Assembly (NCBI GenBank): GCA_949130495.1
Contig: OX422219.1
Span: 262,927,111 to 262,991,110 of the forward strand
Length of the DNA: 64,000 bases
Direction: 5' to 3'
Source: Sambucus nigra
Taxonomy: Eukaryota; Streptophyta; Magnoliopsida; Dipsacales; Adoxaceae
The translations under genes were made by a program, and so were the position numbers. The notes under the pieces are model-generated. The model worked only from the letters and a program-made list of their open reading frames with translations. It was not told where the DNA came from and searched no databases. This document shows positions 11,898 through 21,271 of this stretch, piece after piece; position 1 is the first letter of the stretch; each line of letters starts with the position of its first letter.

Positions 11898-13466
11898 CCT
11901 GGTAAGAATAACTCTGGGTACTTCTCACGCATGTCCGCTTCACACTCCTAAGTGGATTCCTCCACATTATGATGCTCCCACTAGACCCGTATAAGTGGGA
12001 CTACCTTTGACCTCAATCTCCTTTCGCTATGGTCTAGGATAGCCACTGGTCTCTCCTCGTAAGAGCTATAGGGATGTAAGTCAATCTACTCAATCGCGAT
12101 ATGGGTATGGTCCATGTCATCCCGAAGGTATCGTCTCAACGACGAGCTGTGGAATACATCGTGAATGAGATGCAAGTGCTTTGGCAGTCCCAATCTGTAT
12201 GCTACTGGCCTAACCCTCTCGATAATGGGAAATGGTCCCACGTACCTTGGGGCCAATTTCCCTTTCTTCCCAAACCTCATCACTCCTTTCATAGGAGATA
12301 CACGTAGTAATGCTTGGTCCCCCACATTAAATTCTCAAAAGAACCGTTTTGCATCGGCATAGCTTTTCTGCCTGTCCTGGGCTACCCGAATGCGATTCCT
12401 GGTGATATCAATCCTAACGGAGGTTTCCTGAATCACCTCTGGTTCGAGCAACTTGTTATCCCCCACCTCTAGCCAACATGTTGGGGAACGATAAGGCCTA
12501 CCATACAAAGCCTCAAATGGAGCCATGCCAATCGTGAACTGATAAGAGTTATTATAAACGAACTCTACCTGTGGAAGATGTGGCTCCCAACCTCCTCCAA
12601 AATCAAGGACACACGTGCGTAGCATATCCTCCAACATCTGATTATTACGCTCTATCTGTCCATCTGTCTGTGGGTGATAAGCTTAACTCAACCTCAACTC
12701 TGTACCCATGGCCTCCTGAAAGCTCTCCCAAAAATGCGACATGAAAATCTTGTCTCTATCTGACACAATATTCAGGGGCACCCCATGTAATCTGACAATC
12801 TCAGCAATAAACAACTGAGCATACTAACCCGTGGTATAGTCTGTCCGCACAGGCAGAAAATGTGCCACCTTTGTCTAACGGTCCACAATCACCCAGATGG
12901 AGTCGTGGCCCCATTGTGATGTAGGCAACCCAGTAATAAATTCCACGAAAATACTCTCCCACTTCCATGCAGGTATTTCCAATGGCTGAAGCAACCCCGA
13001 CGATTTCTGGTGGTCCACCTTTACCAGCTGGCAGGTAGAACACTTGGACACGAACTGAGTAATGTCCTTCTTCATCCCACTCCACCAGTATTGCCGCCTC
13101 ATATCCTGGTACATCTTATCTCCCAGGATGCACCGCAAATCGGGACCCGTGAGATTGGGTCATCACTGCATGATGTAAGTCTGCTCCTTCTGGGACTACC
13201 AATCTCCCATTAAACCTCAAACCTCCATCAGAACTAACAAAATAGGAATTAGCACCCTCAGCTAAAAGTCGTACAATTTTCTCATGGCAAAATGGGCTAC
13301 TGCGTCCTGGTGACCCAACTCTTTCCACTTTGCTTTCCAGACGTCCACTACATCGTCCACCGGTCTACGGCTCAACGCATCGGCAACTATATTAGCCTTT
13401 CCTGGATGGTACTGTATGTCGAACTGATAGTCCTTCAAAAACTCTAACCACCTGCGTTGACGCATA
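11898..13466 (-). pseudogene. M2 pol remnant: end of RNase H, integrase, chromodomain-type tail
   Basis: Minus-strand frames give, in order, the end of RNase H with the tether ([18 protein letters not shown], 13465 down), the integrase zinc region and core (13138-12875), the integrase C-terminal part with YNNSYQFTIGMAPFEAL (12637-12335), a GPFPIIER region (12325-12086) and a short chromodomain-like tail ending WEREDM/YPELFLPGT-type near 11898. This is the Tekay-type chromovirus order. The first catalytic Asp (DFITGLP in element A) is Glu here, and there are several stops and frameshifts, so the integrase is dead. Element A is inserted at 13466; the rest of RNase H continues at 24190. Confidence 0.85.
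13462..13466. repeat. Target-site duplication GCATA, left copy
   Basis: GCATA directly precedes the 5' LTR and recurs at 24190-24194 directly after the 3' LTR. Five bases is the usual length for Ty3/gypsy. Confidence 0.95.
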
Positions 13467-13487
13467 TGTAATACCCCGCATTTTTGT

Positions 13488-13521
13488 GATATTTATTTAT
13501 GGGAGATATTTATTTATGGGA
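13488..13521 (+). repeat. 17-base tandem duplication private to the 5' LTR
   Basis: GATATTTATTTATGGGA is present twice in a row here and once in the 3' LTR at 21293 on, so it arose after insertion. Confidence 0.85.
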
Positions 13522-14133
13522 TTAATTGAATTAAATGTGTATTAATTGGAAATTAATCCGGGTTAAAATATTAACAAAATGCGAGTTGGTATTTGATTAT
13601 AATGTGTATATATGTCTATATATGAATGTTGAATTATGAAATTTGTCGTGAGATTGATATACGACAATTTGGAAATTTTGTTGAGACGCGTGTGACAGTC
13701 GCGTCAGGAATATATTTATTTTAATTAAAAAATTTTATTTTATTTCTAATAATTGTATGGTCATTTTGAGTGAGCCAACGCGTCCGGAAGGGTCGAAATA
13801 CTCAGAAAACACTAGATGGGGGTTTAGTTTGGGTCCCCGGGCATTTTTAGGCCATACCGGCAACGTATAAGGGTAGTTTGGTAATTTTGGATTATTGGGA
13901 ATTAAAACCCACGAAAAATAGGAATTAATATCTGATTTGGCAATTACCCACTAAACCCACTTATAACCTAATGGGCTACGGAGGTTATTGAAATTAGTTC
14001 CAAAAGAGTTCATAAGGCAAACCCTAGCCACCCCTTTGGAGAAGAAGGGTTGTAGAGAGAGAGAAGAGAGGAGAATTCTGCAGAGAGCGAGAGAATCATT
14101 CATCAATTCGACATCAAAATCAGAGATACACAT

Positions 14134-14142
14134 AAGGCAAGT
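14134..14142 (+). other. Splice-donor-like AAGGCAAGT (element A 5' LTR)
   Basis: AAG|GCAAGT matches the consensus for GC-type 5' splice sites and lies about 40 bases after a GA-rich leader. The same motif at the same relative place occurs at 21927, 25636, 30208, 35096, 37562 and 48908. Function as a donor is inference. Confidence 0.45.
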
Positions 14143-14610
14143 GGTTTAATTACATATTTTGCAAAGAATGCTTCTTCCATGCGTAGGAAATTTATAAAAT
14201 TTCATTGTTCTTGGAGAATGATAAAAACCCATTGAATTGGATGTAGAGATTTATAAAATTTATGAGGAGATTGCATGTAGAACAATGTTAGGATGATTAT
14301 TCAAAGAAATATACATCTTTTATACCATAAAAATAGATTTATTTATGTCTATGGATGAATTTAATTTCTAGGGTTCATGTTATTGTGATTGGGAAAGAAG
14401 ATGTAGAGATTTGATATTAGGATGATATTTAGGATGAATTTATCCCACAAAACACATTAGTATGTGACCTAAGTTTATTTAGGAATGATTAGAAACCTTG
14501 AACAATTTTTGGATTGATGTGTAGATGAGATTAGAGTGGAAGAAAAGATGGAAAAACGAGTTAAGGAATTTCTGGGCTCGAAACTGGCCTCTCATTAGAA
14601 GACCTACCCA

Positions 14611-14785
14611 GGTCGTTCGAACGAGCTCGTTCGAACGAGCTTCTAACGAGTGGACAGTTTGCCTTCTAACGAGTTGAATGTTCATTCGATGCCTTTCATT
14701 TGAATGAGATCTCGTTAGATACCCAGTTCGTTCGAACGAACTCTCATTCGAACAACCTCGTTCGAACGAGACTTCTAACGAGCTG
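14611..14785. repeat. TTCGAACGAG palindrome cluster (element A 5' LTR)
   Basis: TTCGAA cores flanked by CTCG...CGAG occur at about 14616, 14630, 14731 and 14761, with half-decayed copies (TTCTAACGAG, ATTCGAAC) between them. The 3' LTR lacks one 14-base unit here. Confidence 0.85.
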
Positions 14786-15890
14786 ACAGTTTAGGCTTTT
14801 TAGCCTGTTTTGGTTCCGAGTGTCTCGTAACCTTTTTTATATGTAGAGATAACACTTCCTTGTTGATTAATTGATATATTTGGGGTATTTGGGATATAAT
14901 GAGGAGTAAAACTTAGAAGTGTAGTTTGAACCTAAGGGAAATTGTGAATTAGGACGTGAGTGTCTATTACGATGCGAGAATTATTGACGGCCTAAATAAT
15001 TACATTAATCGGGAACATATAAATTGTGTAGCATTATATATCGGTACGAGAATGAGAAGTATACCACAACTATATTATGGTGACTACTAAGATGTGTGCA
15101 TACTTAGTATATGTATATGATTTTATGTGTATGACATACCTACCATACTTGCTATCACGGGAGGTTTACGTTCGCTTAGGGCCCTCTAATCCTTGTGTTG
15201 CCCGGATTTAGATTGGTACCTCGAGAACATAGATCAGAGAAGGACTTATTGGGATATTAATAAGTCTCCTGATCGTGGGAGCGTAGGTATATACGTGACC
15301 CATGGGATGTGATTGTGTTCGCCTCCATTGTTTGTGATTGTTGTTATCTGAGAACGATTCCTGAGAGATTCGGAATGCGTGATCCTTATGTACGTGATGT
15401 ATCGGGATGGATAGCAGAGTATGTGTACACCGCAGCTTAGTCTCAGGGTGCTTGTATTGTATAATTATGACGTGAATAATATACACTTAATTAATGGGAA
15501 CTTTCATGTTGGTATTGTGAATATAATTATGGTAATGTTTTGAGAAGACATAACGGGTTAATCGATAGTGAATTGTATTACTAATTGAGAATCTGAGTTT
15601 AAGTAAAGCCCTCTATTTAATTGATAACGCTAGAATGTAATATGGGAATCGAGTAATAAGGGGTAGAACTTATTACGGTTTGGTTAGATATGTATGTTAT
15701 TTAGATGGGTACGGTACGTTAGGAGTGCACATGTAGTCGAGAGGTGAGAATTTCATGTGAGTGCACGTCCTAACATGTATTTTGCATTTAATGTTTTAAT
15801 GTTATTAAAACACTTGCTATTTTTAAAATGATTTCCACTTTCGGGCTCTGACCCATTTGCTTTCAAATCTATTTTTGTAAAAACCATTTT

Positions 15891-15913
15891 AGGTGCCCAG
15901 CCACAAGGACACC
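15891..15913 (+). other. Acceptor-like AG plus conserved LTR block
   Basis: CATTTTAG|GTGCCCAGCC starts a block found in all gypsy LTRs of the window, always directly after an AG. It lies about 50 bases after the box CGGGCTCTGACCC. Confidence 0.5.
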
Positions 15914-16413
15914 ATGCTTAGGATCCTCATTCAGGTGACGAGCTGTAGCTATTTGTGGAAGTTACAGGACTTTGCTTGTAGACGCTTCATCTATCTTGAC
16001 TCTATATTCAGCATTTATCAGTTGTAGGGCATGTCTCCCATTTCTTTTAGAGATATTTCATTTATTTTAGTTATTCAGACTTCTGGCATGTAATTAATTC
16101 AGGATTAAGACTTGTCATATTATTTTCAGTTGTGGGATTATTGTGAGGAGTTTTCCTCCGGACTTATTATTATTTGTTGGTTATTTCATTACTTCGTTAT
16201 GGTGAATGGATTATGTTGTTCTTCGATTATTCTTGCACTGCATGTTAACCAGACTTAAATTAAAATTTGGCAACTTACTTTTTAAATACTAGGTGGTTAG
16301 TAACTATAAAAATGTTTTCGACAGTGATGCTATTAACTGGACCAACTTGGCATTTTGTATTAATCTAATAAAGGAGTAGCTACCCGATATTTAATTAGTC
16401 GGGGTGTCACAGG

Positions 16414-16425
16414 TGGTATCAGAGC
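16414..16425 (+). other. Primer binding site, initiator tRNA-Met type
   Basis: TGGTATCAGAGC, complementary to the 3' end of plant initiator tRNA-Met, lies two bases after the 5' LTR. Confidence 0.95.
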
Positions 16426-16582
16426 ATCAGGTTCTAGTGTCCTTTAGGATCTGTACGGCTTATTATGTTTTCGCTGAGCTTTCTTTGATGTAGAGCCCTA
16501 TATTTTAGGACTGTTGTATTCTTTTGTATATGCTACGTTCTTCAGCTATTTTGAGTTTATAACTGCGAACTTATAGACTTAA

Positions 16583-16595
16583 TTCTTGTTTCAGA
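16583..16595 (+). other. Splice-acceptor-like TTCTTGTTTCAG before gag ATG
   Basis: A pyrimidine tract plus CAG ends at 16594, one base before the gag ATG. The same TTCTTGTTTCAG directly abuts the gag ATG at 46381-46392. It could be the acceptor of a leader intron that starts in the LTR. Confidence 0.4.
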
Positions 16596-17850
16596 ATGCC
16601 TCCACGACGTGCACAAAGGATTCCCAGGGATGCAACGCCAGAACCATAGCCCGCACCAGTTCAGGGCACGATGAATGCCGCCGAGGTTGCAGCCATTGTG
16701 GCCCAGGCGGTAAATGCCGCACTTGCCGTAGTTCAGCAGGCACCACCTCAGGCGCCAGTAGTTGCGCCAGTTCAGGCACATGCATTCCCGTCTGCTTGGG
16801 AACGTGTACGTGATGCTTTTCAGAAAGCACACCCTCCGGAGTTCGCAGGTAGCTCCGATGTTGTGGTTTCTAGTCAGTGGAGGAAGGACATTCAGTGGCA
16901 CTTAAGGATGTATGAGTGCACCGATGTCCAGAAGCAGATACTAGCTACCTTTAAGCTAGTGGGGTCTGCACTGCAGTGGTGGGAGTCTATTACCACCATG
17001 GAGGAGAGAGATACTCTCACTATCTAGGAGTTTTGGGTGCGGTTCGACCGCAAATACTTTCCATCAGCTGTTCACACGGAGATGAGGAGGAAGTTGATGA
17101 GCCTCAAGCAGGAGGGTAAGACTGTGGCCGAGTATGAGGCCGAATTCACTAATCTTCTGAACATTGTTCCGGATGAGATACTAACAGAGGAGAAGAAGAT
17201 ACAAAAATTTACAAACGGGTTGACTTGGAGGATCCGTCAACATTTGTTGGGGAACCTATCGTTGGCCACTTACTCTGATGTGGTTAACGCTGCACTGCTC
17301 CATTGCCAGGATCACCGCTTTCACATGGCTGAGGGCAAGCGATCGGGAGAGTCCAGCCATCAGGGCAGGACTGGAGGAAATGGTGCCAGTGGGGCACAAT
17401 CTGTTCAGGGGCAGAGACAGGGCGACCAGGGTTCCCAGCAGGGGGATCACAAGAGGTTCAGGTCGGGAAATTTCAGGCACGGATAGGGAGGTTTCTGGCA
17501 GGGCCATCAGGGTCCGAACGGCCATCAGAACCAGCAGGGTCAGAATGGTCAATAGCAGTTTCAGCAAGGCCAACAGGGCCAGTGGAGGAACGATAACGGC
17601 CACCAGGGCCGGGGGCAGCAGGGACAGAGAGGGGGGAACTTCTCGGGGAAGTGTTTCATTTGTGGCAAGACTGGCCATAAATGCCAGGACTGTCCTGATA
17701 GGGGCAGGACCCCGTAGCAGCAGCAGGGTGCTCGACATGAGCCACAGAGGCCACTTTTTCCACCTGCCCTCCCAGCTCCAGCCCAGGTGCCAGCACTACC
17801 AGCCATTCTAGTAGTTCCTGTGCAGTAGGGGTAATTACAGTATGGACGTA
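16596..17850 (+). pseudogene. gag: Element A gag (capsid and zinc knuckle), broken by stops
   Basis: This is the structural protein that packages the element's RNA. The ATG at 16596 gives MPPRRA, typical of chromovirus gag. The frame then runs in register through the retrotransposon gag domain (about 16830-17300, with LQWWESI and FDRKYFPSA), a Gln/Gly-rich linker, and a CCHC knuckle CFICGKTGHKCQDC at 17652-17693. In-frame stops lie at 16647, 17025, 17484, 17553, 17715, 17826 and 17832, mostly where CAG or CAA is expected. There is no frameshift. It continues in frame into protease. Confidence 0.9.
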
Positions 17851-18497
17851 TCTATAACGTCCACCAGGCAGTAGCTCCACAGGCACCACCCGCGATTGAG
17901 GGTATGTTTCCTATCCATGCTACTATGGGTCGGGTTTTGTTTGATACGGGGGCAACGCATTGTTTTATAGCTACACATTTTGCAAAAGCCTTAGGGTTGT
18001 TAGACACAGCAGAGAGCACAGTGACCTGTGTAGACTCACCATTGGGGAGTGGGTCGCTTATTTTCTTTATATGCCGGGGAGTGGGGGTAGAGATTGGTAG
18101 TTTTGTATTACCTGCAGACATGTTGGTATTAGATATACATGTGCACGATGTGATTATCGGTATGGATTGGCTCGCTGATTATAGAGCCATGATTGATTGC
18201 TTCGGTGGGAGCATTGTTTTTGCCATTCCGGGGCAAGAGATGTTTGTAGTGGCGATGCCTCGCCCAGAGGGAGGTTCGACCGCTCATTTGTACTACATAG
18301 AGGAGGATACCTCTAAGGAGGTTGCGATTCCTTTAGATTCGATCCCAGTTGTCAGGGAGTATTCTGATGTGTTTCAGGAGATACCAGGCCTACCCCCCAG
18401 TCGAGAGATAGACTTTGTCATAGACTTATTACCAGATATGAGACCTATAGCACGCGCACCGTACCGTATGGCTCCGACAGAGATGCGAGAGCTATGA
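17851..18497 (+). pseudogene. Element A aspartic protease and start of RT linker
   Basis: The frame continues from gag. The active-site motif LFDTGATH is at about 17940-17962, with IIGMDWLADY near 18155-18184, the usual second landmark of gypsy proteases. The protease would cut the gag-pol polyprotein in virus-like particles. It is followed by the conserved EIPGLPPSREIDFVIDL segment that leads into RT. It ends at a TGA (18495-18497) where Arg is expected, which would be a C-to-T change in CGA. Confidence 0.9.
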
Positions 18498-18787
18498 GAT
18501 CAGATTGAGCAGTTGTTGGGTCAGGAGTTTATACGGAGGAGTACTTCGTCGTGGGGTGCCCCTGTGTTGTTCGTGAAGAAGATAGATGGTTCACTGAGAT
18601 TGTGTGTGGATTACCGAGAGTTGAATAAGGTCACGATACAGAATAAGTATCCGTTGCCTCGAATCGATGACCTATTCGACCAGTTGAGAGGAGCTTCTTT
18701 CTTCTCGAAGATTGATTTACGATCGGGATACCATCAGTTGCGTATCAGGGAAGAGGATGTCTCGAAGACTGCGTTCTTAACGAGATA
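18498..18787 (+). pseudogene. pol: Element A reverse transcriptase, amino-terminal half
   Basis: In frame with protease. Motifs include [36 protein letters not shown] and [12 protein letters not shown], the fingers and first palm motif of gypsy RT. A one-base loss near 18783-18787 (AGATAGGTTC, where AGATAYGGTTC is expected) ends the frame and shifts it for the second half. Confidence 0.92.
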
Positions 18788-19570
18788 GGTTCTTACGAGT
18801 TTTGGGTTATGCCTTTTGGTTTGACCAATGCTCCAGCCGTGTTTATGGACTTAATGAATAGGGTGTTCAGAGATTTCCTAGATCAGTTCGTCATTGTCTT
18901 CATTGATGATATTCTGGTTTACTCCCAGACAGAGGAGGAGCACGCAGAGCATTTGAGGCAGGTCTTGCAGATGCTACGTCAGAACGAGCTATATGCAAAG
19001 TATGAGAAGTGCGGGTTTTGGCTGAAGGAAGTCCAGTTTTTAGGGCATATTATTTCCGACCGAGGGATATCTGTTGATCCGGGGAAAGTATCCGCGGTGA
19101 GGGAGTGGGGACATCCCACGACACCGACGGAGATCCGTAGTTTCTTGGGACTAGCAGGATACTACCGGAGGTTCATTCGGGGATTTTCGAAGATAGCAGG
19201 TCCTTTGACACATCTGACTCGTAAAGGTGTGCCGTTCATCTGGAGTGATGCCTGTCAGTTGGCATTCGATGAGTTGAAGGATAAGTTGACCTCAGCACCT
19301 GTGTTAGCATTGTCGAGACCGGGAGTTGAGTATCTAGTTTACACCGATGCGTCCTTGCAAGGACTTGGAGGTGTATTACAGCAGGAGAGTCAGTCCATAG
19401 CTTATGATTCCCGTAAGCTTAAGCCTTATGAGAAGAATTACCCCACTCATGATTTGGAGTTGGCGGCAGTTGTATTTTCCCTTTGGATTTGGAGACATTA
19501 CCTTTTGGGGGAGAAGTTTTGATTGTTCATGGACCATAAGTCCCTACAGTACCTATTCATGTAAAAGGAG
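18788..19570 (+). pseudogene. pol: Element A reverse transcriptase C-half and RNase H
   Basis: After the frameshift the frame gives [17 protein letters not shown], the polymerase centre FIDDILVYS (about 18900), [16 protein letters not shown] and the connection domain, then RNase H with [36 protein letters not shown] and [10 protein letters not shown]. Stops are TGA at 19520 and TAA at 19562, at expected CGA and CAA codons. RT copies the genomic RNA; RNase H removes the RNA strand. Catalytic residues look intact. Confidence 0.93.
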
Positions 19571-20880
19571 TTGAATATGCGGCAGCGAAGGTGGCTTCAG
19601 TTTGTGAAGGACTATCAGTTTGATATCCAGTATCACCCGAGAAAGGCTAACGTGGTAGCAGACGCGTTAAGCCGTAGGACAGTAGATGAGGTGGAAGGGG
19701 TGTGTAAGGCCAAGTGGAAGGAGTTGGGACACCAGGATGCAGTGGCCCGATCATTCATGTCTGTGATGACCGTTACACCGCAGATTGTCACGAAGGTAGT
19801 AAGGGCACAGGCAAATGGCTCCTTCTGTCAGGAGCAGATAATTCGATTACTAGCAGAGGGAGTTGAGTCCTATACCCTTAGCTCAGACGGGGGATTACGC
19901 TTCAATGGGAGATTGGTAGTTCCGGAAGGGGAGGAATTACGGCACGAGGTGAAGGCAGAGTCGCACGGCTCACGATTCGCGGTACATCCCGGTAGGGACA
20001 AAATGTACCAAGACATGAGACGACAGTATCGGTGGAGCGGGATGAAGAGAGATATTGCCGTGCTTGTTTCAAAATGCGCCGCTTGTCAGCTAGTAAAAGT
20101 GGATCATCAGAGACCGACAGGACTTCTACAGCCGTTAGAGGTCCCGATATGGATGTGGGAGAGCATCTCCATGGACTTCATCACGGGGTTGCCTACGTCA
20201 CAGAGAGGTCACGACTCCATTTGGGTAATTGTGGACAGGTTGACCAAAGTCTCTCATTTTCTACCCGTAAGGACAGACTACACTACGGGACAGTATGCCC
20301 AGATCTTTATTGCAGAGATAGTGAGACTTCACGGTGTGCCCCTAAATATCGTGTCTGACCGAGACAAGATATTTGTTTCACGGTTTTGGGAAAGTTTTCA
20401 GGAGGTCATGGGCACGGAATTACGGTTGAGTACAAAGTATCACCCGCAGGCCGATGGGCAGACCGAGCGTCAAAACCAGATGTTGGAGAACATGTTACAT
20501 ATGTGCATCATTGATTTTTGGGGTGGATGGGAGCAGTATCTTCCACTGGTGGAGTTTGCTTATAATAACTCCTACCAGTTCACCATTGGCATGGCTCCAT
20601 TTGAGGCGTTGTGCGTTAGACCTTGTCGTTCCCCAGCATGTTGGTTGGAGGTGGGGGACAACAAACTACTTGGGCCGAAAGTGATTCAGGATACTTCGGC
20701 GAGGATATAATTGATTCGGAGTCGCATTCGGGTAGCTCAGGATCGGCAGAAGAGCTATGCTGATGCGAAGAGGTTCTTCAGAGAGTTCCAAGTGGGGGAC
20801 CAGGTTTTTCTCAGAGTATCTCCGATGAAGGGGATAATGCGTTTCGGGAAGAAAGGGAAGTTGGCACCGAGATATGTGGG
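19571..20880 (+). pseudogene. pol: Element A integrase
   Basis: Begins in the tether NMRQRRWLQFVKDYQ and VADALSRR, then an HHCC zinc region (about 19960-20100, HGSRFAVHPGR to CAACQ), then the core with [16 protein letters not shown] and the Glu in QADGQTERQNQ. All three acidic catalytic positions are kept, unlike in M2. The 379-codon open stretch is the longest in the window and is stopped by TAA at 20708, at an expected CAA. It would insert the cDNA into chromatin. Confidence 0.93.
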
Positions 20881-21229
20881 ACCATTTCCCATTATTGAGA
20901 GGATTGGACCGGTTGTGTATAGACTTGGGTTATCGGAGCATTTTCATCGAATTCACTATGTATTTCATATTTCCTCGCTAAGGAAATATCTTAGAGATGA
21001 TTTGTCTCATTCTCATATTGCTTTGGAGGACATCGATCTCCAGCCTGATAGCTCCTACGAGGAGGGGCCGATTGCTATTTTGGACTGAAGTGAGCGGAAA
21101 CTGCGGTCAAAGATAGTTCCGTTAGTACGTGTTCAGTGGCGACATCATAATGTCGAGGAGTCCACATGGGAGCGCGAGGATGAGATGCGCGAACGTTATC
21201 CAGAGTTGTTCTTACCAGGTACTTTCTAG
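20881..21229 (+). pseudogene. pol: Element A integrase tail with Tekay-type chromodomain end
   Basis: Follows integrase in frame: APRYVGPFPIIERIGPV, FHISSLRKYLRDD, then after a TGA at 21086 the segment RVQWRHHNVEESTWERE, which is the recognisable end of a chromodomain-type tail. It ends at TAG 21227-21229, about 30 bases before the polypurine tract. Such tails are thought to steer integration to heterochromatin. Confidence 0.85.
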
Positions 21230-21259
21230 TTCCGAATTTCGGGACGAAATTCAGTTATT

Positions 21260-21271
21260 AGGGGGGAAGTA
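21260..21271 (+). other. Polypurine tract of element A
   Basis: AGGGGGGAAGTA lies directly before the 3' LTR TG. Confidence 0.95.

Larger units (their letters stand above)
13467..16411 (+). mobile_element. Element A 5' LTR
   Basis: This 2945-base LTR starts TGTAATACCCCG and ends CGGGGTGTCACA, so the ends form a 12-base imperfect inverted repeat. In order it contains a GA-rich leader (14050-14095), donor-like AAGGCAAGT (14134), a TTCGAA palindrome cluster (14611-14785), a CGGGCTCTGACCC box (15842) and the acceptor-joined block (15891). It differs from the 3' LTR by a 17-base tandem duplication at 13488-13521 and by one extra palindrome unit. Confidence 0.95.

Noticed and set aside
12101..12307. 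Plus-strand frames inside 12101-13213
   Set aside because: Shadows of the minus-strand M2 integrase.
14611..14785. CRISPR-like array
   Set aside because: The repeats are short palindromes with irregular, non-unique spacers in a eukaryotic LTR; nothing else fits CRISPR.
17256..17738. 160-codon antisense frame opposite gag, and the +2 frame at 17278-17811
   Set aside because: They are shadows of the Gln/Gly-rich gag linker; the true frame carries the CCHC knuckle.
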